From assembly GCA_015066205.1 (NCBI GenBank), contig SVOV01000012.1:1-59872 (forward strand): 59,872 bases of DNA, given 5' to 3'. The notes beneath the pieces were generated by a model. It was not told the DNA's origin, did not search any database, and saw nothing but the letters and a program-made list of their open reading frames with translations. Position 1 is the first letter of the stretch. Every line of letters begins with the position of its first letter. Shown here in pieces: positions 43,489-53,062 of the stretch. The stretch comes from Oscillospiraceae bacterium. GTDB taxonomy: Bacteria > Bacillota > Clostridia > Oscillospirales > Acutalibacteraceae. The translations under genes were made by a program, and so were the position numbers.

Positions 43489-43518
43489 AGTGTATGTCTG
43501 TTGAAAGTGAATAATCAA
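43489..43518 (-). promoter_or_regulatory. Probable promoter of the small lipoprotein
   Basis: Minus strand TTGATT (43513-43518), 18-base spacer, TACACT (43489-43494). Confidence 0.4.
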
Positions 43519-43609
43519 CACTATTTTGTCGAAAAATAAAAATATTTTTTTCACATTTTGAGGTGTGAAAAATTTTTTTCAGAAAAAGTAAAAAAATGCC
43601 TGAAACCTA

Positions 43610-43638
43610 TTGATTTTTAAGGAACTATTCATTATAAT
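43610..43638 (+). promoter_or_regulatory. Promoter of the division and cell-wall cluster
   Basis: TTGATT (43610-43615), 17-base spacer, perfect TATAAT (43633-43638). The 67-base leader contains GGGG and GGG runs (43660-43684) of the kind MraZ proteins bind; operator function is inferred. Confidence 0.75.
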
Positions 43639-43705
43639 ATAAATAAAAATCGGCGTTGATCGGGGTGCCGCAGGCGTAAATTGGGTAAGGAAGGAGATGA
43701 ACAAA

Positions 43706-44131
43706 ATGGCGAATAATTTTCTCGGTGTTTCCAAGCATAATCTTGAGAACGGAAACCGTCTTATTATCCCTCCGAGATTCAGAAGTTTTCTGAGTCCCGA
43801 GTTCGTTTTGTTCAAATCTCCCGACGGATGCTTATCAATTTACGATGTGGAAAGCTTTGAAGAGATCATCAGACAGGCAAGGCTTCTTGCAGGAACAAAA
43901 GAGGGCAGAGAAAGGGCAAGAGTTGTTACGAGAGCGGCAAGATATATGAATCTTGACAAGCAGGGAAGATTTACGATTCCTCAGGATTATATAGCTTACG
44001 GTTCTATAGGAAATTCCGTTTACCTTACGGGTGAAGGCAACCGCCTTGAGATCTGGAGCGAAGAGATCTATTGCGGTATGGGTGCGGATAAGGAAGTATC
44101 CCCCGAGGATTTCCCCGAGCTCTTCTACTGA
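43706..44131 (+). CDS. mraZ: Transcriptional regulator MraZ
   Basis: A 141-residue protein of two SpoVT/AbrB-like domains that form a ring and repress the division cluster from its own promoter. NGNRLIIPPRFRSFL and DKQGRFTIPQDYIAYG are the two domain cores; the usual DxKGR of the first is NGNR here. The ATG at 43706 has AAGGAG 9 bases upstream, better than the ATG at 43697. First gene of the cluster. Confidence 0.93.
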   Translation: MANNFLGVSKHNLENGNRLIIPPRFRSFLSPEFVLFKSPDGCLSIYDVESFEEIIRQARLLAGTKEGRERARVVTRAARYMNLDKQGRFTIPQDYIAYGSIGNSVYLTGEGNRLEIWSEEIYCGMGADKEVSPEDFPELFY

Positions 44132-44147
44132 TAAGGAGAAAAACGGT

Positions 44148-45077
44148 ATGGAATTTGAACATATTCCGGTTTTGTTTTATGAAACCGTTGATTCCCTTGA
44201 TATAAAGCCCGACGGTATTTATGCCGACTGCACCGCGGGAGGCGGCGGACATTCCAAGGAAATCGCCGACAGACTTTCCGAAAAGGGCAGGCTTATAGCC
44301 TTTGACCGTGACCCTGACGCCATTAAAAATCTCAGAGAAAAATTTGCGTCTTATAAAAATGTAACTGTAGTAAACAGAAATTTCAGCGAAATAGACCTTG
44401 TTGCAGCGGAGCTCGGAATTGAGGGCTTTGACGGTATTATCGCCGACCTCGGAGTCAGCTCCTTTCAGCTTGATACCCCCGAAAGAGGTTTTTCATTCAG
44501 AAGCGATGCTCCTCTTGATATGAGAATGAGCAAAGAGGGTATGAGCGCAAGGGATGTTATCAATACCTATTCCGAAAAAGAGCTTACAAGGATATTCACC
44601 TCATACGGTGAAGAGAAATTTGCAAAGAGTATTGCAAGAATTATTGTTTCAAGAAGAGAAAAAACTCCCTTTGAAACCACATTTCAGCTTGTGGATGCAA
44701 TTAAGGACGGAATCCCCGCAAGGGCAAGAAGAGAAGGCGGACACCCTGCAAAAAGAGTGTTTCAGGCGGTCCGCATAGAGGTAAACGCAGAAAGTGTTGA
44801 TCTTGCGCCCTCTGTAGAAAAAATGTTCAGTCTTCTTAAAACGGGAGGAGTGCTCTCAATAATTACCTTCCATTCTCTTGAAGACAGAACGGTTAAAAAT
44901 ATGTTCAGAAAATTTACCGAGGGATGTACCTGTCCCAAGGATTTTCCCGTATGCGTATGCGGAAATACTCCGAGAGGAAAGCTTAAATTCAAGTCTGTGG
45001 CTCCCTCACAGGAGGAGCTTGAAAGAAATCCCAGAAGCCACAGCGCAAGGCTTCGCAGTATAGAAAAACTCAGATGA
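44148..45077 (+). CDS. rsmH: 16S rRNA (cytosine-1402-N4) methyltransferase
   Basis: A 309-residue SAM-dependent enzyme that methylates C1402 of 16S rRNA. HIPVLFYETVD opens the protein; ADCTAGGGGHSKEI is the SAM loop; DLGVSSFQLDTPERGFSF is diagnostic. The ATG at 44148 follows AAGGAG and sits 16 bases after mraZ. Confidence 0.95.
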   Translation: MEFEHIPVLFYETVDSLDIKPDGIYADCTAGGGGHSKEIADRLSEKGRLIAFDRDPDAIKNLREKFASYKNVTVVNRNFSEIDLVAAELGIEGFDGIIADLGVSSFQLDTPERGFSFRSDAPLDMRMSKEGMSARDVINTYSEKELTRIFTSYGEEKFAKSIARIIVSRREKTPFETTFQLVDAIKDGIPARARREGGHPAKRVFQAVRIEVNAESVDLAPSVEKMFSLLKTGGVLSIITFHSLEDRTVKNMFRKFTEGCTCPKDFPVCVCGNTPRGKLKFKSVAPSQEELERNPRSHSARLRSIEKLR

Positions 45078-45101
45078 TGAAGAGATAGTTTTAAGGAGAA
45101 G

Positions 45102-45569
45102 ATGAGAAAGATGAATGCAGTGAAATATGATTTTGATGCTTTTTTAACAGAAGGAAATGCTGCTCCCAAAAGGGAACAGAGGAAAGAAAATAACAATGAT
45201 TTTGTAAGAGTTCAGCCCAGAACCGATGAGGAGCTTCATGCTCAGGAGGTTTACGGTGCCAAAAAGACATTAGGTCTTGTTCTTTTTGTGGTTCTTATGT
45301 TCTCATTCGTGCTTATGCAGGTTTCTGCGGGTGCGCAAAACTATGAGATAGCCCGTATGATCCATAAGACGAAGATGGAAATTACCGTGGAGCAGTCCGA
45401 GAATATCCGTCTTCGCTCCGAGCTTAACGGAATTACAAGCATTTATGCGGTAGATACATATGCTACCGAGATACTCGGTATGTCCAAGACCGAGAATTAT
45501 CAGGTTGAATGTGTTGACCTTTCAGGCGGAGATTCCGTCATTTTTACGGCTCCCGGTGTTTTCGGCTGA
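45102..45569 (+). CDS. ftsL: FtsL-like cell division protein
   Basis: A 155-residue bitopic membrane protein. A basic and acidic cytoplasmic segment of about 45 residues precedes one helix (TLGLVLFVVLMFSFVLMQVS), then a short coiled-coil outside segment with the LxMxxxE pattern of FtsL/DivIC. It scaffolds the FtsW-PBP complex. Assignment rests on topology and place between rsmH and the PBP. The start is uncertain between 45102 and 45111: AAGGAG is 3 or 12 bases away. Confidence 0.7.
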   Translation: MRKMNAVKYDFDAFLTEGNAAPKREQRKENNNDFVRVQPRTDEELHAQEVYGAKKTLGLVLFVVLMFSFVLMQVSAGAQNYEIARMIHKTKMEITVEQSENIRLRSELNGITSIYAVDTYATEILGMSKTENYQVECVDLSGGDSVIFTAPGVFG

Positions 45570-45631
45570 TACGAATACCTGAGAATGTGTGATGCATATA
45601 AATAAGGTAGATATATAATATAAAGTACTGC

Positions 45632-45660
45632 GCAGGGCGAAACACAATTTTCGCCCTTGC
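45632..45660 (+). terminator. Strong hairpin between ftsL and the PBP gene, possible partial terminator
   Basis: GGGCGAAA pairs perfectly with TTTCGCCC, extended by GCA/TTGC. Only a short T4 follows a few bases later, so it may attenuate, process or stabilise the message and not stop it fully. Confidence 0.5.
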
Positions 45661-45702
45661 AAGTTTTATACGGATAAATAAATTGCGAAAGGGGAAATAA
45701 AT

Positions 45703-47946
45703 GTGGCTGTTAAAAAAGGTGAAATGAAGAGAAATACGCTCAGCGCAAAGAGAGCGGTCATAGGCTTTTATGTTGCAGTGTTTGCACTTATTATTCTTAT
45801 CGGAAGAATAGGATATCTTGCTGTTGTAAAGGGCGAGGATTACAGACGCCTTGCGGAAGATCAGCAGTATGATGATCTTACCGACCCCTCATTAAGAGGA
45901 ACTATTTACGATTCGGGTATGAATGTTATTGCACAGAGTGCTTCTGTGTGGCTTATAAAGGTGGTTCCCAACTGCATCGCCCGTGATGACGGCGGTGAAC
46001 AGAAGGAGCTCATAATCAAGGGACTCAGTGAGATTCTTGAGCTTGATGAGGCAGAGTTCAGGGAAAAGCTTGAAAATAATATCAATTCTTCATATCTTAA
46101 AGTAAAAAGTGAGGTAGAGTATCAGGCAAAAAAAGCGGTAATGGAATTCGTTGATAAGAATGAGCTCAATACCATTATCAATGCAGATACCGATACAAAG
46201 AGATATTACCCCGACGGAACCCTTGCTTCCACCGTTATAGGCTTCACCGGTGACGACGGAAACGGACTTTACGGACTTGAAAGCTATTATGATGAAAAGC
46301 TTACGGGTGTTGACGGAAAGATATTTACACTCAAGGATGCCCGTCAGAACGAGCTTGACAGTAATAATAAAGTAATAAATAAAGCAAAGAACGGTGAAAA
46401 TTTCGTTCTTACCCTTAAAAATGAGGTTCAGGCGACTCTTCGCTCTGCGTGTCTCAGTGCACTGCAGGAGCACGATGCGGATAATGTTTACGGCATCGTT
46501 ATGGATACCAAGACGGGAGCCATACTCGGAATGTGCAATGTGCCCGACTACGACTCCAATGATCCCTTTACCCTCAATGAGATCACGGTAAAGCGACTTG
46601 AAGCAATAGAGGATGAGGCGGAAAGAACCAAAAAGAGAAAGGAACAGCGCGATCTTCAGTGGAAAAACAAGGCTATTGCCGACTTCTACTATTCGGGCTC
46701 GGTTTATAAGGTATTTCTTGTTGCGGGCGCTCTTGAGGAGGGCGTTATTGATGAAAGTACATCCTATACCTGCCACGGTACAATTACTGTAGGCGACAGA
46801 ACGGTAAAGGACTATAATCCCATAGGCCACGGAGTTGAAACTCCGAGGACCCTTCTCGTAAATTCCTGTAATACCTTCTCCGTTTTTGTCGGACAGAAGC
46901 TCGGTGTTGATCTTTTCTATAAATATTTCGATGCCTTCGGCTTTACTGAGAGAACGGGAATCGACCTTCCCGGCGAGGGCTCACCCACAGCGGGTATTAC
47001 ATACCATTCTCCCGAAATTTCATTTACAAATTCAAACCTTGTCAGTGTATCCTTCGGTCAGTCAAATCAGGTTACTCCCATACAGGTTGCGGCGGCGATA
47101 AGCTCCATCGGTAACGGCGGTAAGCTTATGAAGCCCTTTATCGTAGGAAAGACCGTTGACGATTCGGGTAATACTATTTCGGAAACCTATCCCGTTATCA
47201 AAAGACAGGTCGTTTCCGAATCCACAGCAGATACCGTTAAATCCTATATGGAGGATGTTGTTAAATCCGGAACGGGCTCAAATGCTTATGTCGCGGGCTA
47301 TCATGTAGCGGGTAAGACCGGAACCAGTGAAAAAACAGGTATTGAAGAGGTCGCTTATGTTGCTTCCTTTGCAGGCTTTGCACCTGCAGACGATCCCGAG
47401 GTCACTGTCGTAATTGTTATAGATAATCCCAAGGGTGCAAGATATTCGGGCGGTGACATTGCCGCTCCCGTTGCAGGAGAGGTCTTCAGAAAGATCCTTC
47501 CTTTCCTCGGAGTTGAACCCTCATATACGGAATCAGAGCTTGCAACAATTTCTACTCCCACCCCCGATATGGTCGATAAGACCATAGCTGAGGCAAAGGC
47601 ACAGCTGAGCTCAACGGAATATACCGTAAGAGTTATCGGCGGCGGCGACAGAGTTGTTGCCCAGATGCCTGAGGCGGGCAGAAATGCTCCTCAGAACGGT
47701 GTGATCATTCTTTATACCGTGGACGATATGGATAAGGAAACAGCTGTTGTTCCCGATTTCTCGGGACTCTCGGTTTCTCAGGCAAATCAGCTTGCTGTAA
47801 GCCGCGGCTTTAATGTTGAATTCACGGGCAGCTCCTTCTCAAGTGATTCAGTTGTTGCTTATAAACAGCAGTATCCCGAGGGAACAGAGCTTGAGCTCGG
47901 AAGTATAATTGAAATATCCTTCAAGGTAAGCGGTATTTCAGACTAA
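45703..47946 (+). CDS. PASTA-domain class B penicillin-binding protein (FtsI/SpoVD type)
   Basis: A 747-residue transpeptidase of septal peptidoglycan. One N-terminal helix (residues 18-40), a dimerisation domain, then the catalytic domain with SVYK (Ser333, Lys336), SCN (388-390) and KTG (538-540). Two C-terminal PASTA domains span about 565-745 (TPDMVDKTIAEAK, then VVPDFSGLSVSQANQ). PBP2b/FtsI and the sporulation protein SpoVD share this layout; only one gene is present here, so it is probably the divisional enzyme. It starts with GTG after GAAAGGGG. Confidence 0.92.
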   Translation: MAVKKGEMKRNTLSAKRAVIGFYVAVFALIILIGRIGYLAVVKGEDYRRLAEDQQYDDLTDPSLRGTIYDSGMNVIAQSASVWLIKVVPNCIARDDGGEQKELIIKGLSEILELDEAEFREKLENNINSSYLKVKSEVEYQAKKAVMEFVDKNELNTIINADTDTKRYYPDGTLASTVIGFTGDDGNGLYGLESYYDEKLTGVDGKIFTLKDARQNELDSNNKVINKAKNGENFVLTLKNEVQATLRSACLSALQEHDADNVYGIVMDTKTGAILGMCNVPDYDSNDPFTLNEITVKRLEAIEDEAERTKKRKEQRDLQWKNKAIADFYYSGSVYKVFLVAGALEEGVIDESTSYTCHGTITVGDRTVKDYNPIGHGVETPRTLLVNSCNTFSVFVGQKLGVDLFYKYFDAFGFTERTGIDLPGEGSPTAGITYHSPEISFTNSNLVSVSFGQSNQVTPIQVAAAISSIGNGGKLMKPFIVGKTVDDSGNTISETYPVIKRQVVSESTADTVKSYMEDVVKSGTGSNAYVAGYHVAGKTGTSEKTGIEEVAYVASFAGFAPADDPEVTVVIVIDNPKGARYSGGDIAAPVAGEVFRKILPFLGVEPSYTESELATISTPTPDMVDKTIAEAKAQLSSTEYTVRVIGGGDRVVAQMPEAGRNAPQNGVIILYTVDDMDKETAVVPDFSGLSVSQANQLAVSRGFNVEFTGSSFSSDSVVAYKQQYPEGTELELGSIIEISFKVSGISD

Positions 47947-48002
47947 AAGGGTGTTGAAAAAAGAGGAAGATAATGGCTCAAAAAAATTTGTGAGGTATTA
48001 TT

Positions 48003-49427
48003 TTGAATCTTTTGTCAATTTTAGAAGAAGCGGGCATTAAAAATTTCCGTGTGTCCGAAAGGGAGGTAACGGGAGTTACCGAAATTATCGGAAATGTGAA
48101 ACAAGGCAGTATCTTTGTTGCTGTCAGAGGAAATAAATTTGACGGCAGTAAGTTTATTGATGAAGCTCTCGGAAAAGGTGCTTCGGCGGTAATTACAGAC
48201 TGTGACATTCACGAAGAGGGTCAGCTCATAAGAGTAAACGATTCCCGAAAGGCGGCAGGTCTTCTCTCGGCTGCATTTTACTCTCATCCCGAAAGGGAAA
48301 TGAAGCTTATAGGAATTACCGGAACAAACGGAAAAACAACCACGGCTTACTATATCAGGCATCTTCTTGAGAGCACGGGAGAAAAATGCGGGATCACGGG
48401 AACTCTCGGTTGCGGCTTCGGTGAAAAACTGTCCCCGTCAGGCTATACAACGCCTCTCCCCGAGGAGTATTTCAGACAGCTGGCTCTTATGAGAGATGCG
48501 GGCGTAAAATACTGTGTTTCCGAAATCTCCTCTCAGGCACTTTCTCAGAAAAGAACATATCCCCTGAAATTTTCTCTCGGCGTTCTTACAAATATCGGAC
48601 ACGATCATCTTGATTATCATAAAAGCTTTGAAAACTATGTTTCGGCAAAGGCAGAGCTTTTCAAAGTGAGCGATAAGGCACTTATAAATGCCGATGATTC
48701 ATACTGCAGTAATTTCTCGGGTCTTTCAAATGAAACTCTGACTTATTCTCTTAAAGCTCCTTTTTCGGATTTTACCGCGAAAAACATTTCCGAAAGAGAA
48801 AACGGAACAGCATATATCCTTCTTGAAAACCGCGGATATAACCGTGTGTTCATAAATGAAAAAGGGGAGATACCTCTTTATAATTCACTGGCGGCTCTTT
48901 CTTCTCTTTGCGCTCTGGGCTTTAATGCGCAAGAACTCATCCCTGCAATGGGAGAGCTTCCCGGAATAAAAGGGAGAATGCAGAAGATTTCAGGCGGAAA
49001 CAAAACGGCATATATCGATTTTGCCCATACCCCCGATGCGCTTTATGCGGTTTTGTCCTCTCTTCGCAAGAACACTGCGGGACGGCTCATCTGTGTGTTC
49101 GGCTGCGGCGGTGAAAGAGATAAGCTCAAAAGAGGGCTTATGGGCTCAGCGGCATCACAGTTCAGCGATATGATAGTTCTGACCTCGGATAATCCGAGAA
49201 GCGAGGACCCCGAAAAAATTACGGAAGATATATATAAAGGTATAAAAAATAAAAGAAATACATATAAGATTTCCGACAGGGAAGAGGCAATAGCCTTTGC
49301 TGTCGGCTCGGCATCGGAAAACGATGTTGTTCTTGTGGCGGGAAAGGGTCACGAGGATTATCAGCTGACGGGCGGAAGAGCTCTTCATTTCAGCGATGAG
49401 GAGATACTTAAAAAGTATTTGCATTAA
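48003..49427 (+). CDS. murE: UDP-MurNAc-tripeptide synthetase
   Basis: A 474-residue Mur ligase. The P-loop is GITGTNGKTTTAYY; the central domain has SEISSQALSQ and NIGHDHLDYHKSFENY. LTSDNPRSEDP carries the DNPR motif that binds meso-diaminopimelate, so the stem peptide is predicted to hold it at position 3. The TTG at 48003 is preceded by GTGAGG; no ATG keeps the conserved N-terminus. It is directly followed by mraY: murF is not in its usual place. Confidence 0.93.
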   Translation: MNLLSILEEAGIKNFRVSEREVTGVTEIIGNVKQGSIFVAVRGNKFDGSKFIDEALGKGASAVITDCDIHEEGQLIRVNDSRKAAGLLSAAFYSHPEREMKLIGITGTNGKTTTAYYIRHLLESTGEKCGITGTLGCGFGEKLSPSGYTTPLPEEYFRQLALMRDAGVKYCVSEISSQALSQKRTYPLKFSLGVLTNIGHDHLDYHKSFENYVSAKAELFKVSDKALINADDSYCSNFSGLSNETLTYSLKAPFSDFTAKNISERENGTAYILLENRGYNRVFINEKGEIPLYNSLAALSSLCALGFNAQELIPAMGELPGIKGRMQKISGGNKTAYIDFAHTPDALYAVLSSLRKNTAGRLICVFGCGGERDKLKRGLMGSAASQFSDMIVLTSDNPRSEDPEKITEDIYKGIKNKRNTYKISDREEAIAFAVGSASENDVVLVAGKGHEDYQLTGGRALHFSDEEILKKYLH

Positions 49428-49448
49428 TCTGAAAGGACAGATGAGAAA

Positions 49449-50480
49449 ATGAATTTTTGGCTTGCTTTGGTTTTATGTGCAGTTATCGGCTTCATTGTAG
49501 CGTATTTGCTCGGTTTTGCCGTAGTACCCTGGCTTCGTAAACTGAAATTCGGACAGGAGATACTTGATATCGGCCCCTCATGGCACAAAAAGAAGCAGGG
49601 CACACCCACTATGGGCGGAATTCTGATAATTGCAGGCTTTATTGCCGCTGTGTCGGTTGTTCTTATTACGGATAAGCTTCTCGGAGGAAATCTTCTGCTT
49701 GAGGGAAATTCCAGACCTGAAAATGTGGTATATATCAAAATTTTCAGCGGAATACTTATGGCAGCGGGCTTTTCATTTATCGGTTTCATTGATGACTATA
49801 TCAAGGTAGTAAAAAAGAGAAATCTCGGTCTTACCGAAATTCAGAAGACCGTTCTTCAGATATTGGTTATTACCGTATATTTATTTACATTATATAAGGC
49901 GGGCGTAAATTTCGTATTTATTCCCTATTTCGGTATCTATGAAAATGCAGTATTATTCTGGGCTCTCGGCTTTATTGCAATTTACTGTACTGTAAATGCA
50001 GTAAACTTTACAGACGGTGTTGACGGACTTTGCTCAAGCGTTACAGCTGTTGTGTGTATCGGCTTTTCTGTTTGTGCCGCAATTATGAATTTCGCGGGGC
50101 TTTCCGTAATAGCAGTTTCTCTTTTCGGAGCACTTCTCGGCTTTCTTATGTGGAATTGGAATCCCTCAAAGGTCATTATGGGCGACCTCGGCTCGCTGTT
50201 CCTCGGCGGTATGGTTTGCACCTTTGCGTTTTCCCTTGATGCTCCTTGGCTTATAGTACTTATCGGCTGTATCTATGTTGCCGAATTTGCATCTGATATT
50301 ATTCAGATAGCTTATGTTAAGACCCATAACGGTAAGCGTTTGTTCAAAATGGCTCCTCTGCATCATCATTATGAGATGTGTGAGTGGAGTGAGAAAAAGA
50401 TTTGTAAAGTATTTACGCTTGTCACTGTGATCGGAACTGCTGCTGCGGTCGCACTCAGCTGGTTCGGCAGATTAATGTAA
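49449..50480 (+). CDS. mraY: Phospho-N-acetylmuramoyl-pentapeptide transferase
   Basis: A 343-residue polytopic enzyme making lipid I. GTPTMGGILII, FIDDYIKVVKKRNLGL (Mg-binding Asp pair), NAVNFTDGVDGL and the LHHHYEM active-site His run are all present. It sits 21 bases after murE. Confidence 0.96.
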   Translation: MNFWLALVLCAVIGFIVAYLLGFAVVPWLRKLKFGQEILDIGPSWHKKKQGTPTMGGILIIAGFIAAVSVVLITDKLLGGNLLLEGNSRPENVVYIKIFSGILMAAGFSFIGFIDDYIKVVKKRNLGLTEIQKTVLQILVITVYLFTLYKAGVNFVFIPYFGIYENAVLFWALGFIAIYCTVNAVNFTDGVDGLCSSVTAVVCIGFSVCAAIMNFAGLSVIAVSLFGALLGFLMWNWNPSKVIMGDLGSLFLGGMVCTFAFSLDAPWLIVLIGCIYVAEFASDIIQIAYVKTHNGKRLFKMAPLHHHYEMCEWSEKKICKVFTLVTVIGTAAAVALSWFGRLM

Positions 50481-50553
50481 AGAATAATGCTTTACGCCTT
50501 TGCGGGAAGAAAAAATTAATGTTCTGCCTCAGGCAGAAGAAAGGCGGTTTCAG

Positions 50554-51849
50554 ATGTTTGCAAAAATACAGAACAAATGGCACGGCTGTGCCCTCGGGAA
50601 ATATGTTGACAGTCAGGGCGGTCTTTTTATAAAAGGCTCCTTTGACACAAGATTATTTGCTTTTCTTATGATAGCTCTTGTGGGCGGACTTGTGATGCTT
50701 TATTCGGCAAGCTATCCCAATGCATATACAAAAGGCTATGACCCCGCTTATTATTTCAACGGCCAGCTTCAGGGTGCCGTCGCGGGTGTTATCCTTCTTC
50801 TCATAATTTCAAAATTCAATTATAAGCTTTTTATGATACCGGGTGCATATGTCGGCTCTTTGTTTTCGATAGCCACACTTTTTCTTGTTCTCTTTGTGGG
50901 AAGCACAGGTGACGGAGAGGATACCTCTGGTGACGGCAATACTATCAGAAGATGGCTCAGCCTCGGCTCATTCAGCTTTCAGCCCTCGGATGTCGCAAAG
51001 CTTGCGCTGATTCTGACGCTCGCATATATTCTCCACCGCGACCACCACAGAATGGTCAGCAAAAAGCCTCTTAAAACAGGTGTTAAATTTATTGATAAGA
51101 TATTCGGTAAGGTCAATAGCTATTTCGGGATATCTCTCATCAATGAATCTTCAATTCCTGTTATGAAATGCGTTATTGTTATTCTCGCATATATCGCCCC
51201 CGTTCTTGTAGGCTCACATCTCTCGGGTGCAATTATCCTTGCTCTTATAGCCGCTGTGCTTCTTTATGTGGGAGAGATCAGATGGACCTGGGTGCTGTTC
51301 TTTGTGGTCGTAGTTATTCTTCTGATTCCCGTGTTATTTGCAACGGGACTTATAAGAGAATATATGCTTGACAGAATAGTTACCTTTTTCAGCGAATCTC
51401 CCGATGCTACGGGTGCAGACTGGCAGACCACACAGGCGCTTTATGCTATAGGTTCAGGCGGCTTCTTCGGCAAGGGACTCGGTCAGTCTGTTCAGAAATA
51501 TAACTATGTTCCCGAGCCTCAGAATGATATGATTTTCTCAATTGTGGTTGAGGAGCTCGGCTTTATAGGCGGTGCCGCCATTGTTATTATCTTCGGTCTT
51601 ATGGTATGGAGAGGAATTGCAATAGGCGTAAACAGCCCTACAAGATACGGAGCACTTGTTGCCTTCGGTGTTTCTTTCAAGCTTGCGATTCAGGTATTTC
51701 TCAATATTGCCGTTGCAACGGATATGATTCCCAATACGGGTATTACTCTTCCGTTTTTCAGCTACGGCAGAACAGCTCTTCTTGTTAACCTTGTGGAAAT
51801 GGGTATTCTTCTCAGTATTTCGAGGGCTTCAAGAGTGAAGAAAGTATGA
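50554..51849 (+). CDS. ftsW: Lipid II polymerase FtsW (SEDS family)
   Basis: A 431-residue membrane protein with about ten helices. EPQNDMIFSIVVEELGF and PNTGITLPFFSYGRTALL are the conserved SEDS blocks. Partner of the PBP in septal synthesis. The ATG at 50554 follows AAAGGCGG; an in-frame TTG at 50500 has no ribosome-binding site. A cytoplasmic or outer loop between helices 5 and 6 is longer than usual (KKPLKTGVKFIDKIFGKVNS). Confidence 0.92.
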   Translation: MFAKIQNKWHGCALGKYVDSQGGLFIKGSFDTRLFAFLMIALVGGLVMLYSASYPNAYTKGYDPAYYFNGQLQGAVAGVILLLIISKFNYKLFMIPGAYVGSLFSIATLFLVLFVGSTGDGEDTSGDGNTIRRWLSLGSFSFQPSDVAKLALILTLAYILHRDHHRMVSKKPLKTGVKFIDKIFGKVNSYFGISLINESSIPVMKCVIVILAYIAPVLVGSHLSGAIILALIAAVLLYVGEIRWTWVLFFVVVVILLIPVLFATGLIREYMLDRIVTFFSESPDATGADWQTTQALYAIGSGGFFGKGLGQSVQKYNYVPEPQNDMIFSIVVEELGFIGGAAIVIIFGLMVWRGIAIGVNSPTRYGALVAFGVSFKLAIQVFLNIAVATDMIPNTGITLPFFSYGRTALLVNLVEMGILLSISRASRVKKV

Positions 51850-51868
51850 TTTTATAAGGAGACGGCTT

Positions 51869-52987
51869 ATGAAGGTTGTTATAGCGGCAGGCGGAACGGG
51901 CGGACACATAAATCCCGCACTGTCCCTTGCACAGGAGATAAGAAAGCATTACCCCGATGCAAAGATCCTTTTTATCGGAACAAAGGACAGACTTGAGGCT
52001 TCTCTTGTTCCTAAGGCTGGCTTTGATTTCAGTACCATAGATATCAGCGGATTTGAAAGATCCTTTTCCCCGAAAGCACTTATAAATAATTTCGGCACAC
52101 TGAAAAAGCTGTTGTTTGTAACGGGGCAGTGTAAGAGAATTCTTAAGGATTTCTGTCCCGATGTCGCTGTAGGCTTCGGCGGATATGTAAGCGGTCCTGT
52201 CATAAGAACAGCCCATAAAATGGGTATAAAAACCGCAATTCACGAGCAGAACGCATTTCCGGGGAAAACCAATATCGCTCTTTCAAAATATGTTGATGCT
52301 GTTATGCTCACCTCACCCGATGCGGAAAAATTTCTTAAAAATAAAAGCTGTGTGCATATAACGGGACTTCCCGTGAGAAAAGAGATCCTCACTGCTGACA
52401 GGGAAGAGGCAAGAAGGAAGCTCGGAATTCCCTCTGACAGATGCGTTATTCTTGCAACGGGCGGTTCTCTCGGAGCGGCAAGCATAAATGAAGCTATGTG
52501 CGATGTGATAAAGAAATTCGCCTCCCGTAATATAGAAATAATCCACGGCTACGGACAGAACGGTAAATTCGTCCCCGAAAGACTTAAGGAGGCGGGTATC
52601 GATACGGAAAAATACCCGAATCTTCACATAACGGAATACATCTACGATATGGCAACATATATGGCAGCGGCAGACCTTGTAATAAGCCGTGCGGGAGCAT
52701 CCTCCCTTGCTGAGATTCAGGTGCTCGGAAAGGCTTCATATCTTATTCCGTATCCCTATGCTACTGAAAACCATCAGTATTATAACGCTATGACACTGGT
52801 TAACGCCGGTGCCGCCGAGGTTTCAGAGCAGAAGGATTTTACATCCGATAAGCTTATAAGGGTCGTTGAGGATCTGCTTGAAAATACGGAAAAATATCAT
52901 AAAATGGGTGTTCTTGCAAGAAATATGGCAATAACGGATGCCGGAAGGAAGATATTTGATATAGTGTTTTCTCTTATCAGTAAGTAA
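51869..52987 (+). CDS. murG: UDP-GlcNAc:lipid I GlcNAc transferase
   Basis: A 372-residue peripheral membrane GT28 enzyme forming lipid II. AAGGTGGHINPALSL is the acceptor-side glycine loop; ATGGSLGAASIN and RAGASSLAEIQVLGKASYLI are the donor-site blocks. It lies 19 bases after ftsW. Confidence 0.96.
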   Translation: MKVVIAAGGTGGHINPALSLAQEIRKHYPDAKILFIGTKDRLEASLVPKAGFDFSTIDISGFERSFSPKALINNFGTLKKLLFVTGQCKRILKDFCPDVAVGFGGYVSGPVIRTAHKMGIKTAIHEQNAFPGKTNIALSKYVDAVMLTSPDAEKFLKNKSCVHITGLPVRKEILTADREEARRKLGIPSDRCVILATGGSLGAASINEAMCDVIKKFASRNIEIIHGYGQNGKFVPERLKEAGIDTEKYPNLHITEYIYDMATYMAAADLVISRAGASSLAEIQVLGKASYLIPYPYATENHQYYNAMTLVNAGAAEVSEQKDFTSDKLIRVVEDLLENTEKYHKMGVLARNMAITDAGRKIFDIVFSLISK

Positions 52988-53062
52988 CTCCCTGCGGTAA
53001 CAGGGACAAATTCCCCTTCATAAAATAAAACTGTAGTTTTATGACGGAAGGCGGAATGAAAA

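Noticed and set aside
43545-43580. AT-rich symmetric sequence (TCACA...TGTGA) before the mraZ promoter
   Set aside because: The stem is mostly A-T pairs; it may be a binding site, but there is no gene on the plus strand to terminate and no known operator match.
46090-46830. Open frame of 246 codons opposite the PBP gene
   Set aside because: Antisense shadow of a conserved catalytic domain; no promoter or ribosome-binding site.
52988-53062. Short hairpin (TCCCTG/CAGGGA) between murG and murA
   Set aside because: Only six pairs and no T-tract; too weak to call a terminator.
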